Positions 1-7,418 are shown, numbered from the stretch's first letter. The stretch: 7,948 nt of DNA from an uncultured Spirochaetia bacterium (GCA_937960625.1 CALGPD010000353.1:1-7948); one strand, 5' to 3'. A program made the numbers and translations. The notes: generated by a model not told the origin, from the sequence alone.

Positions 1-3000
1 GCCTCATAGTATTTATTTAAAATAACATAAGCATTTGCAATGTTTGAGTATGAAACGGCTTTACCCTTTTCATTTCCTAAATCTTCATCTATTTTTAAGC
101 TTTTCTCGAAATATTCAAGAGCTTTTTCGCCTTCTCTTCTTGAGTTGTGTAATGCACCGATATTATTATAGACTAATGACAGGCCTACGCTGTCCTGCAT
201 CTTTTCATAAATTTCAAGCGCGTTTTGATAGTTTTCCAATGATTTTTCGTTGTTTAGCAAGAGTTCATATAAGCTTCCGATATTATTATAAATATCCGCA
301 AGGCCTTTATTATCATCGCTGTCTTTATAAATCTTCAAAGCATCATTGTATAAATCCAATGCTTTTTTTATATCGCCTCTGCTTTTATAAATAATTCCCA
401 TATTCAAATAACACCTTGCAAGGTTGGAATTATCTTTCAATTTTTTAGCGCTGGCTGATGCGGTTTCAAATGTTTCAAGTGCATCGTCGTAGTTACCGGT
501 ATTATAATAAATCATTCCAAGGCGCAAATTTATATTTAATAATTCATTAGAAAAACCGTTGTCCCCTGCGATTTCACTTGCTTTTTCATAGACTTTTTGA
601 GCTTCATCATTTTTACCGCTAATCATTAATATGCGGCCGATTTTTTCAAAGATATTAGTTTCCACAAGCTGAAGGTCTTTGTTTTTCTCAACTTTTTCCA
701 GCATTTCAATAACTTTTTGATATGCGTTAATAGCTTTATCGTAGTTATTAAGTTTAAGTGCCGCATCCCCTGTTTTGTCCATATAATATAGAGCTTTTTC
801 AAAAATCTCTGCATTAGCATAATGAAGGCCGATAATTTCAGCAAATACATCGGCATTATCATCTTCAAGTATAGACGCGGTTTTTATATGAAGAGAATTT
901 TTTCTTTTAACGCTTAAAGAATTGTAGGAAACTTCCTGAACCATCATATTATAAAACGCGTATTTTTCACCGTCTCCAATAATAAAATCGCCGTTGATTA
1001 ATAATTGAAGTGAATTATCAATATCTGTTTCAGTTAAACTGGTTAGTACGTTTTTCTCAAATTCCGTGCCGATTACACTTGCACTGTATAGTATTTTTTT
1101 AATTTCTTCAGGGAGCATGTCAATTCTTGATAATATTGAGCGGTAAAGAGAATCGGGTATTTCTGAAGATGCTCCGGCTTGTTTAAAAGATAAAAGTATT
1201 TCGTGAATAAAATATGGGTTTCCTTTTGATTTTTCGAAAATATCTTTTTTAATTGCTTCGGGTATTTCATCGCCGCCAGGGTATTCTGAAATAAAATCTA
1301 TGGCTTCATCATATGACAACGGCTCAAGCTTAATGTCAATTACACTTGAAGGCATAGCAAGTTCAGTTCTCGTTAATATTATTAATAAGATATTTTTAGG
1401 GGATTTTCTAATTAAATAGTTTATAAACTCAAGTGAATTACTGTCAATCCATTCAGCATCCTCTATTACTATCAATAACTGATTTTTTCTCGCCCTTGTT
1501 TCAAGCAGCGAATATAGTGTATTGAAAAGAAGTTCTTTTTTTTCAATCGGGTTTTCTATTTCAAATACCGGTTCATTTTCATAATTTCCTTTTAATAAAG
1601 AACCTACTAGAGGGATTGAGTAATTTAGATGTTCAAGCCCCATAAGTTTGGTTATTTTATCAATTTTATTTCTGATATCATCTCCGCTGTCTTTGGGAGT
1701 GATACCGAAAATGTATTTAAAAGCATCTTTTATCGAATAGAATTGTACATCCGATGAGTACGCAAGGCACCGGCCAACAATAATTTCAACTTTAGCGGCG
1801 TGTCTTTTAATAAACTCCCGAACTAGAGATGATTTACCAACACCGACAGGGCCTATTATATGGATTGTTACAAATTCGCTTGTTATTTTTGCAAGGTCAT
1901 TATCAAGTATTTCGAGTTCCTGTTTTCTTCCGATAAATATTTTGGATTGTTCTTTAGTCTGTTTCATCAATCCGGATATTTCATGTACTGTTATGGGTTT
2001 GGATTTACCCTTAAATTTCATGTCCTCTGAGCGGGCAATATTAGTAACACTTTTGATGTTTTTATAGATAAAATCGCTGATCTGTACTTTATTTTTGTTA
2101 GTAGAACTCATTATACGCGCTGAAAGGTTTACGGCATCACCCATTATTGTATATTCTTTTCTAAGAGGGCTTCCTACATTACCTGCAAAAATAAACCCGG
2201 TGTTTATTCCTATTTTTTGATGAATAGAAATTTTCTTCCCGTCAATGTCAGCGTTAATGAATTTTTTACTATTTTCAATGATTTCGGCAGCACATCTTAC
2301 TGCGTTTTCATCATCGTTCTCATGCGCTTTGGGTACACCGAAGAGTATCATAAGTTTATCACCTTTGGTGTACATGTCTATTTTGTTGATAGTTCCCCCG
2401 TATTTTTGAACGGCATCCAATACGGTATTAATATAATCATTTATAAATGAATATATTTTGTCTTCATATTTTTCATCGTCAAAATCAAGAATATCAACAT
2501 CTGTAAAAAAGTTAAGAAATATAACTGTCGCGGGCCGGTGTTCTCCTTCAATAATAATTCGCTTGGGGGATGACTTAATTTTATCAAATACACCTGACAT
2601 TAAAAATGAAACACTGGCGTCAACACGTTTAAGAATTTCATCAAGGTCATCAAACATTATGCTTACATTGCTTTGTGTAACTTCTTTTAAATCCGGTTTA
2701 TCGATTTCTTTTATAAGAAAAACGTCTTTTCTTTTTTCAAAATCCTTAATCTTTTTTTCAAGTAAATCATAAGTGATTTTATCTATTTGCACTTCGTTTT
2801 TACCAGCGGAGCTTTCAAGTTCGGCAGCTTTCTCAACATCACTGCCGCTTAGATAGTATTCCTGCCTGATTTTTTGATTGCCCACAATAGCCTCAAAAAA
2901 TCTGCCTTTTTTAACTCCTAAACTCATTGAAAGAGTGAAATCTCCATATTTGCTTTTAATGACACCGTTTTGTTTCATGTATTCAATCATGTCATGAGCC

Positions 3001-3446
3001 GCGCAAACACCGTACCATGCATGTTCGCTGCCGGCAAAATCTTTGTCCTCAGGGACAAAAATCATCATAGCATCACCGCCGTATTTGACGAGTACGCCTT
3101 TGTATTTATATATTATTTTTACCATTTCAGTAAAAAATCCGTTTAGCACTCTGGTTATTTCTTCTGCGCCTGCCTTACCGAATGATGATAACCTTTCAGT
3201 TAATGCTGTAAAGCCGTTTACATCAGCAACAACAAGAGTACCGTTTACAAAAGCATAGTTTTTAATATCTTCCTGAATCTTTTCCACAATTCTAAGAGAA
3301 AGATTTTGAGGTATATATGTGGTTATATTTCTTAGAATATTATTATACTCATTAACGATTTTTTTTATCTGTTCATCAGTTAGTTCATTATTTTCTAATT
3401 TTTTTCTTGTTTGATTTTTAAGGTATTTTTCATAAAGATTTTTCAT
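1..3446 (-). CDS. sAC-like adenylyl cyclase: tandem class III cyclase domains, AAA ATPase, TPRs (C-terminus beyond window)
   Basis: Predicted soluble adenylyl cyclase making cAMP from ATP in the cytoplasm. 1148 residues are visible; the frame stays open to the left edge, so the C-terminus is missing. Domain order: cyclase domain C1 (about 66-235), C2 (about 305-475), AAA/STAND ATPase (about 500-770), then TPRs (about 860 to the edge). C1 has both metal-binding aspartates, D75 (ADVNGFT) and D125 (KYGGDAMM). C2 has N312 at the first metal position but carries K355 (INK), T433 (EYTIMG), N440 and R444 (VNLSAR), the adenine- and phosphate-binding set. The ATPase has Walker A GPVGVGKS (K538), Walker B-like LLIVIEDAEWID (E662/D663) and GNPYFIHE near 742. 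This is the architecture of mammalian ADCY10 and its bacterial relatives. The start is the ATG overlapping the stop of the upstream VWA gene, with AGGTG seven bases before it, so coupled translation is likely. Adenylyl rather than guanylyl specificity is inferred from K355/T433. Confidence 0.93.
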   Translation of the reverse strand, partial: MKNLYEKYLKNQTRKKLENNELTDEQIKKIVNEYNNILRNITTYIPQNLSLRIVEKIQEDIKNYAFVNGTLVVADVNGFTALTERLSSFGKAGAEEITRVLNGFFTEMVKIIYKYKGVLVKYGGDAMMIFVPEDKDFAGSEHAWYGVCAAHDMIEYMKQNGVIKSKYGDFTLSMSLGVKKGRFFEAIVGNQKIRQEYYLSGSDVEKAAELESSAGKNEVQIDKITYDLLEKKIKDFEKRKDVFLIKEIDKPDLKEVTQSNVSIMFDDLDEILKRVDASVSFLMSGVFDKIKSSPKRIIIEGEHRPATVIFLNFFTDVDILDFDDEKYEDKIYSFINDYINTVLDAVQKYGGTINKIDMYTKGDKLMILFGVPKAHENDDENAVRCAAEIIENSKKFINADIDGKKISIHQKIGINTGFIFAGNVGSPLRKEYTIMGDAVNLSARIMSSTNKNKVQISDFIYKNIKSVTNIARSEDMKFKGKSKPITVHEISGLMKQTKEQSKIFIGRKQELEILDNDLAKITSEFVTIHIIGPVGVGKSSLVREFIKRHAAKVEIIVGRCLAYSSDVQFYSIKDAFKYIFGITPKDSGDDIRNKIDKITKLMGLEHLNYSIPLVGSLLKGNYENEPVFEIENPIEKKELLFNTLYSLLETRARKNQLLIVIEDAEWIDSNSLEFINYLIRKSPKNILLIILTRTELAMPSSVIDIKLEPLSYDEAIDFISEYPGGDEIPEAIKKDIFEKSKGNPYFIHEILLSFKQAGASSEIPDSLYRSILSRIDMLPEEIKKILYSASVIGTEFEKNVLTSLTETDIDNSLQLLINGDFIIGDGEKYAFYNMMVQEVSYNSLSVKRKNSLHIKTASILEDDNADVFAEIIGLHYANAEIFEKALYYMDKTGDAALKLNNYDKAINAYQKVIEMLEKVEKNKDLQLVETNIFEKIGRILMISGKNDEAQKVYEKASEIAGDNGFSNELLNINLRLGMIYYNTGNYDDALETFETASASAKKLKDNSNLARCYLNMGIIYKSRGDIKKALDLYNDALKIYKDSDDNKGLADIYNNIGSLYELLLNNEKSLENYQNALEIYEKMQDSVGLSLVYNNIGALHNSRREGEKALEYFEKSLKIDEDLGNEKGKAVSYSNIANAYVILNKYYE
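31..650 (-). repeat. TPR array in exact 120-nt (40-residue) register
   Basis: Within the cyclase gene, the N-I-G/A-x-x-Y type TPR signature recurs six times at 31-50, 151-170, 271-290, 391-410, 511-530 and 631-650, exactly 120 bases apart. The copies at 158-170 and 278-290 share the 13-base string cgatattattata. A 40-residue unit is longer than the canonical 34-residue TPR and resembles the long TPRs of the LGN/Pins and kinesin-light-chain type. At least one more TPR-like helix pair (GDAALKLNNYDKAINAY) lies just upstream in the protein. The array continues past the window edge. Its expected role is protein-protein contact. Confidence 0.85.
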
Positions 3447-3458
3447 TATAGTACACCT
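3446..3458 (-). promoter_or_regulatory. Ribosome binding site and TAATG stop-start overlap
   Basis: The last codons of the VWA gene contain AGGTG (3454-3458) seven bases before the cyclase ATG (3446-3444). The VWA stop codon TAA (3448-3446) shares its final A with that ATG. This arrangement favours translational coupling and roughly matched synthesis of the two proteins, and it fixes the cyclase start. Confidence 0.75.
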
Positions 3459-6277
3459 GCAATTTTTTCAACTATTTTATCAGCTTCAGCACCTTCGTTT
3501 GTTTTTAAGAAGACAAAACCTGCTTCATATAAGTTGTCTTCTATTTCAGTTATCCACATGCATCTTAAGAACGAATACGTTGAAACAATAAGAACATCGT
3601 TCTCATCAACCCTTGAATATATACCAACAATTTCTTCAAGTTCAAGTAAGTCATATAATAGTAAAGTTATTACCTCACCTTTTATGTCAAGTATTCTGCC
3701 GTGTAATTCTTCGATTTTGTTACCAACGAATTTATAATAACCGATATCCTCATGAATATAAAAACCGTTTAAGCTTTTCTTATCGTGTTCTTTTTCATCT
3801 AAAGTCGCGATTTCATTCATTACATTAGTTTTATTATTTTTCCACCAGTCTTCCCATTCCGATACATCCGACATTGGAGGAATATCTACTTTTAGGTTAT
3901 TGGCAAGGTTTTTAAGAATTCCAAGATTAGCTTCTTTTTCCGTACCCTGCGAATCCTTTACGATTTGTATCATGTAAGGCATTAATTTTGCCAGAGTTTC
4001 ATCATCATAAGAAGACATTTCTCTGAAAATACTGTTTAAGTCAAAACCTTCAATACCGGCTGAAAAAGATTTAAAAAGAAAGTTTTCAACCATACTGTCA
4101 ATTTCAATATCGCTGCCGGATTCATAAAAAGAATCCCTGTTTTGTTTTATAAAATCGTCAGTATCGGATATAAAAGCTTCAATTAGGCTGTCAAGTTCTT
4201 TTTCAACTTCAGGGTTTATTTTTTTGGATTGAACTTCTTTTAATAATGCTAATAATTTTTTGCATCCTGCAGCACCGAATATATCTTCTTTTTTGCAGTC
4301 CTTATTAACGCAATCTTTTGACATGGATATTTTATACAATGCTGAACAGTCTATTGAACGTTCCTGTTCTTCCATTTTACAATACATAAGTTCTGAACTT
4401 AATCTTTTATATAATTTTTCAATATCATCACTTGTAATGCTTGTAGATTTAATGATTTTATCATAAATTTTAATATTGCCTTTGTGTTCTTTTATATCTT
4501 TTAATGCTAAAGATGTTAATGCTTTCTTTTCATCAGGGTTTAATTGATTTAATTTTTTCTTGCAAATAAGAAGTTTTTCTTTTATTTGAGATAAGAAAGG
4601 CTCGGTAATCATGTTACCTATTTTATATTTTCTTCTGCCTTGATTAATTAATTTTTTTAAGTTTTGCATCCCAAGTTCCGCATTTGTTTGAGTTTCTTCA
4701 TCTACTAGATCTAAAGAATTTTGTATATCCTCAATAAACCTTTGAATTTCTTCTTCGTTATATGAATGCTTTGTAAGGATACTGCTATAATGGTCCACCT
4801 CAGCTAATGTTAAAGGAAAATCCTGAGCGCTTTCAAGCCTTTTGTTAATATTAGCAAGAATTATTTTTGAAAAAGCTTTTTTCTCGTATTCACTAATATG
4901 AGCTATTCTGCCTTCAATTATATAAACGATCTGCGTTTTAAAAGGTTCGACAAAGAATTGTTTGGTTTTGTAAATTTCATTGGATTTATTTTCAAGTAAT
5001 TCCAATTTGCGTTTTATGCTTTCAAGATTAAGTTTTTTCTTCTCATGGTTATTTTTATTTTTTTCTGTTAATTCTTTTGTAAAATCATTGCATAATTCTT
5101 TTATACGCGCTGAAAATATTAAGAAGTCTTTTCTTTCCAATTCTTTTTTATTGATTGCTTTTAAATATATATTTTTTATTTCCTGCGTGGTATCTATTGC
5201 GTCATCATTAATTAATTTAGAGATTAAAAGCGTTTCTTCAGAAGTAAAAGAATATTTGCGGTTATTTTTGCGTACCAGCAAAATAATAATGAGCAGTATT
5301 AAAATAACAGCAATTAGGCTTGATAAAATAATAATTAGATTTAATCTTTTTTTCTTTTCAATCAATTTTTTATAAACTTCATCGCTGATTTGAAATTTAT
5401 ACGTTGCTGTTAAATTATGAGGTTTATAAATAACTTTAATCTCATTTTCTTTTTTTAAGTCATCAGGTTTAAAACTTAATTTTAAAGTGCTTCTTTCAAC
5501 AGCGAGTATTTTCTTAGCCAATTGAATTGAATTTTTTAATGAAAACAATCCCCCTGTTTTATTGGATAAGTTTTGAAGGTTTTCAAAAAACTTGGGGTTA
5601 ATATTTGTATATCCCATTGAATATATGGGAATTTTGAATTTTTTAGCAATTTCAATAACCTGCTGTGGTGTTTTGGTTGAGCCTTCATCCAGTCCGTCAG
5701 AAATTATAACCAAAACCTTTTTAGTATTTTTACCTTTTTGATTTAAATATTCAATGCTTTGGAATATGGCGTTATTTATTATTGAAAGAGTTCCGCTTGT
5801 TCTATATTTATCAAGAGATTTTATAATTTGATTTTTATCTCCTGTTAATTCTTGCAGCCTTATAACAAGGTTGTTAAATAAGAATATACCCGTTTCATCT
5901 CCCTGTCCCATTTGATTAATAAATGATTTACAGGCTTCTGTCATTTCCCGTCTTGTGATTTCATTCACACTGCCGGATGCATCGAGTATAATAATAGTAC
6001 TAACACCGGTTTTTTTAAGTTTACCCGTTTCGCCTGTTGCAATATTAAGTTTAACGGGAATTGTTTTACCGTTAAATTTAAGAATGATATCTTTTTTATT
6101 TATATTAAGAACGGGAGAGCCATCTTTATTAAAAACCCTATAAAATGCATCAATTTTAGTATAATCTTTATCGTGCTTAATATTAAGAATTTTTGATGAA
6201 TGGGTTTTATTTTCAACACTATATGTATTGAATGAAATTAGAATTAGTACAAATAGGTAAACAAATATTTTTTTCAT
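3446..6277 (-). CDS. Membrane-anchored VWA-domain protein with long helical cytoplasmic region
   Basis: 943 residues. An N-terminal signal sequence (MKKIFVYLFVLILISF, about 1-20) is followed by a short beta region (about 30-85), of the sort often preceding bacterial VWA domains, and a VWA domain (about 90-260). The MIDAS metal site looks complete: D99-x-S101-x-S103, T163 and D194 (ISDGLDEG). One transmembrane helix spans about 313-335. With the exported N-terminus this puts VWA outside the inner membrane and residues 336-943 in the cytoplasm. The cytoplasmic part is mostly helical and charged, with an internal repeat around the EPF motifs at 444 and 559, five cysteines at 633-672, a W-x-x-W-W motif (808-812) typical of some bacterial HEAT-like proteins, and a strand-rich C-terminus (about 840-943). 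I recognise no enzyme domain. VWA/MIDAS domains usually bind protein ligands through a divalent cation. The overlap with the cyclase gene suggests it senses or scaffolds for that enzyme. The ATG at 6277 has a modest GAGAAAG site upstream. Confidence 0.9.
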   Translation of the reverse strand: MKKIFVYLFVLILISFNTYSVENKTHSSKILNIKHDKDYTKIDAFYRVFNKDGSPVLNINKKDIILKFNGKTIPVKLNIATGETGKLKKTGVSTIIILDASGSVNEITRREMTEACKSFINQMGQGDETGIFLFNNLVIRLQELTGDKNQIIKSLDKYRTSGTLSIINNAIFQSIEYLNQKGKNTKKVLVIISDGLDEGSTKTPQQVIEIAKKFKIPIYSMGYTNINPKFFENLQNLSNKTGGLFSLKNSIQLAKKILAVERSTLKLSFKPDDLKKENEIKVIYKPHNLTATYKFQISDEVYKKLIEKKKRLNLIIILSSLIAVILILLIIILLVRKNNRKYSFTSEETLLISKLINDDAIDTTQEIKNIYLKAINKKELERKDFLIFSARIKELCNDFTKELTEKNKNNHEKKKLNLESIKRKLELLENKSNEIYKTKQFFVEPFKTQIVYIIEGRIAHISEYEKKAFSKIILANINKRLESAQDFPLTLAEVDHYSSILTKHSYNEEEIQRFIEDIQNSLDLVDEETQTNAELGMQNLKKLINQGRRKYKIGNMITEPFLSQIKEKLLICKKKLNQLNPDEKKALTSLALKDIKEHKGNIKIYDKIIKSTSITSDDIEKLYKRLSSELMYCKMEEQERSIDCSALYKISMSKDCVNKDCKKEDIFGAAGCKKLLALLKEVQSKKINPEVEKELDSLIEAFISDTDDFIKQNRDSFYESGSDIEIDSMVENFLFKSFSAGIEGFDLNSIFREMSSYDDETLAKLMPYMIQIVKDSQGTEKEANLGILKNLANNLKVDIPPMSDVSEWEDWWKNNKTNVMNEIATLDEKEHDKKSLNGFYIHEDIGYYKFVGNKIEELHGRILDIKGEVITLLLYDLLELEEIVGIYSRVDENDVLIVSTYSFLRCMWITEIEDNLYEAGFVFLKTNEGAEADKIVEKIAGVL
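4400..4970 (-). repeat. Imperfect internal duplication in the VWA protein (about residues 436-625)
   Basis: Two segments about 115 residues apart align by eye. Each begins with an aromatic or hydrophobic residue plus EPF-x-x-QI (E444 and E559), followed after 18 or 21 residues by EKKA (465 and 583) and a helical stretch. A fainter third copy may start near residue 675, where INPEVEKELDSL resembles LNPDEKKALTSL. The pattern suggests a repeated helical-bundle module. The family is not recognised. Confidence 0.5.
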
Positions 6278-6306
6278 AGATATTCTTTCTCAATAATTTA
6301 TTGGTC

Positions 6307-6336
6307 ATTTTACAGTAACTATTAAAATTATGTCAA
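6307..6336 (-). promoter_or_regulatory. Predicted sigma-70 promoter of the VWA-cyclase operon
   Basis: On the minus strand, TTGACA (6336-6331, perfect -35) and TAAAAT (6312-6307, one mismatch from the -10 consensus) are separated by 18 bases. Transcription should start near 6300, giving a 5' leader of about 23 bases before the ATG at 6277. This is the strongest promoter-like sequence I see in the window. Confidence 0.7.
6310..6318. promoter_or_regulatory. Possible operator half of a shared site, TTACAGTAA
   Basis: TTACAGTAA is a 9-base odd palindrome (TTAC-A-GTAA) overlapping the -10 element of the minus-strand promoter. An 8/9 match, TTACAGTTA, lies at 6436-6444 in the leader of the divergent operon. 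A regulator binding both could control both directions. The motif is short and the region is AT-rich, so chance is a serious alternative. Confidence 0.25.
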
Positions 6337-6395
6337 GCATTTAATAAAAAGTTTTAATTATATTATTGACTCTAAAAATATCCGGCATTTATTTC

Positions 6396-6425
6396 TTGAT
6401 TTTTGTTCGCGTTGTAGTTTAAAAT
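6396..6425 (+). promoter_or_regulatory. Predicted promoter of the plus-strand operon
   Basis: TTGATT (6396-6401) and TAAAAT (6420-6425) are separated by 18 bases and would start transcription near 6432, leaving a leader of about 27 bases that includes the AGGAG ribosome site. An alternative -35, TTGACT at 6366-6371, has only a weak -10 (TTATTT, 6389-6394). A TATAAT at 6443-6448 is too close to the gene to leave a ribosome site. Confidence 0.45.
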
Positions 6426-6458
6426 TACAATAAGGTTACAGTTATAATAGGAGATTTA

Positions 6459-6764
6459 ATGCATAATAAATTAAAAAAATTACTTTCTTTTGAATTATGG
6501 GATGCCGCGGTAAATACGGTTAGAAACTATTCAGAAATATATAGTGACTTTTTAAAATGGTTTAATAACAAATATATTCCAGGAGAACAGAAAAATTTTC
6601 CAGAGGATATTAAAAAATATATTAAAAGTCAATTGGATAAAGCTCTTGAAGATGAAAGTAAGCTTAGAGCGCTAATTAATGAATATGTTTGGCAAAATTT
6701 TAGGATGGCATCATTTTTTGCTGAAAAATATGAAAAAGAAATGCTAGATATTATTAATAAATAG
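6459..6764 (+). CDS. Small helical cytoplasmic protein, unknown function
   Basis: 101 residues, not recognised. There is no signal peptide or membrane segment. The sequence is rich in Lys, Glu, Asn and aromatics and should be almost entirely alpha-helical, with one likely turn around the YIPGEQ segment (about 39-44) separating two helical halves. It has three tryptophans (in ELWDA, LKWFN and YVWQN) and no cysteine. A strong Shine-Dalgarno AGGAG (6449-6453) lies five bases before the ATG, which supports this start and a real gene. It is the first gene of a tandem set with two lipoproteins and is divergent from the VWA-cyclase operon. The 35-base gap to the next gene suggests co-transcription. 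Confidence 0.75.
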   Translation: MHNKLKKLLSFELWDAAVNTVRNYSEIYSDFLKWFNNKYIPGEQKNFPEDIKKYIKSQLDKALEDESKLRALINEYVWQNFRMASFFAEKYEKEMLDIINK

Positions 6765-6799
6765 TTATTTTTAGTTATATATTAACGAAGGGATATTAT

Positions 6800-7390
6800 A
6801 TGAATCAAATAAAGAGTTCGATTGATATAAAGATAAAAACTTTAATTGCAGTAATTAGTTTAGCAATAATGGCAGCATTCTCATTAATTTCCTGCGCAAG
6901 TTCAAAAAAAACGGTAAATTCAATCCGTTATAAAAAAATATACTCAATAGGTATTGATGAAGATAAAACTAATGCTTATCACAAAGCTTTAAATCTATTA
7001 GCTGCTCAATACGGAGGGTATAAATTCGCGCTTTCAAAAGACGTTTTTGCCGCTAAGGCAAATAAAGTTAAGTTCAACCGTTCCTATAATATTTACTATA
7101 AACCCCTGCCTGATGGAAAGATTTTATGCGTTATGAATACAAGCATGCCCGGTAAAATTAATTATAGAAGACGTTATTATAGTTTAACGAAAAAAATACC
7201 TATTATGGCGTTTTTTGATGACAGGCTTAGAGAGAAAATGTTTAGTACTCTGCTCGGTATTTTATTTAAAAAGCACGCTTCCCCGGATAATTTTATCAAA
7301 GGTTATATTTATATTACATATTTACCTAACCTTAAAAAGTATAAAAAAATTCCTGAAAGTATATATATGAGGCTTACAGCCTTAAAATAA
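6800..7390 (+). CDS. Predicted lipoprotein, unknown function
   Basis: 196 residues. The N-terminus has a basic region, a hydrophobic core (about 14-28) and a lipobox L-I-S-C, so cleavage before C32 and lipidation by the Lgt/Lsp pathway are expected. Ala and Ser follow the cysteine, with no inner-membrane-retention Asp at +2, so in a diderm the outer membrane is a reasonable guess. The mature part starts with a strand (YSIGIDED) and a helix with spaced alanines (AYHKALNLLAAQYGG). This order loosely recalls LPP20/FlgT-like envelope proteins, but I cannot claim membership. The rest is basic with many Tyr and Lys (for example INYRRRYYSL). The ribosome site AAGGGA ends six bases before the ATG. 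It sits 28 bases upstream of a second lipoprotein gene, probably in the same transcript. Confidence 0.8.
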   Translation: MNQIKSSIDIKIKTLIAVISLAIMAAFSLISCASSKKTVNSIRYKKIYSIGIDEDKTNAYHKALNLLAAQYGGYKFALSKDVFAAKANKVKFNRSYNIYYKPLPDGKILCVMNTSMPGKINYRRRYYSLTKKIPIMAFFDDRLREKMFSTLLGILFKKHASPDNFIKGYIYITYLPNLKKYKKIPESIYMRLTALK

Positions 7391-7418
7391 TAATTCAAAT
7401 TTAAATTTTGGAGTTAGA

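Noticed and set aside
35..394. Plus-strand open frame opposite the TPR region
   Set aside because: It is the antisense shadow of the TPR repeats of the cyclase gene; its Tyr/Phe/Leu-rich product follows from the 120-base repeats read backwards, and it has no ribosome site I trust.
626..1270. Two minus-strand open frames within the cyclase gene (626-868 and 1073-1270)
   Set aside because: They lie in another frame of the same strand as the long cyclase frame, which is uninterrupted here and matches known domains; their products are low-complexity Lys/Leu sequence.
2217..3258. Plus-strand open frames opposite the cyclase domains
   Set aside because: They are antisense to well-supported catalytic domains, contain no recognisable motif, and are Ser/Thr-rich shadows.
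3411..6143. Several plus-strand open frames opposite the VWA gene, up to 131 codons
   Set aside because: They are antisense to a strong 943-codon gene with signal peptide, VWA and membrane helix; none has a convincing start site.
6443..6448. TATAAT as the -10 element of the plus-strand operon
   Set aside because: Transcription would start about at 6455, after the AGGAG ribosome site, and no -35 is found at proper distance.
6278..6458. CRP/cAMP receptor protein binding site in the divergent region
   Set aside because: No TGTGA-N6-TCACA-like inverted repeat is present.
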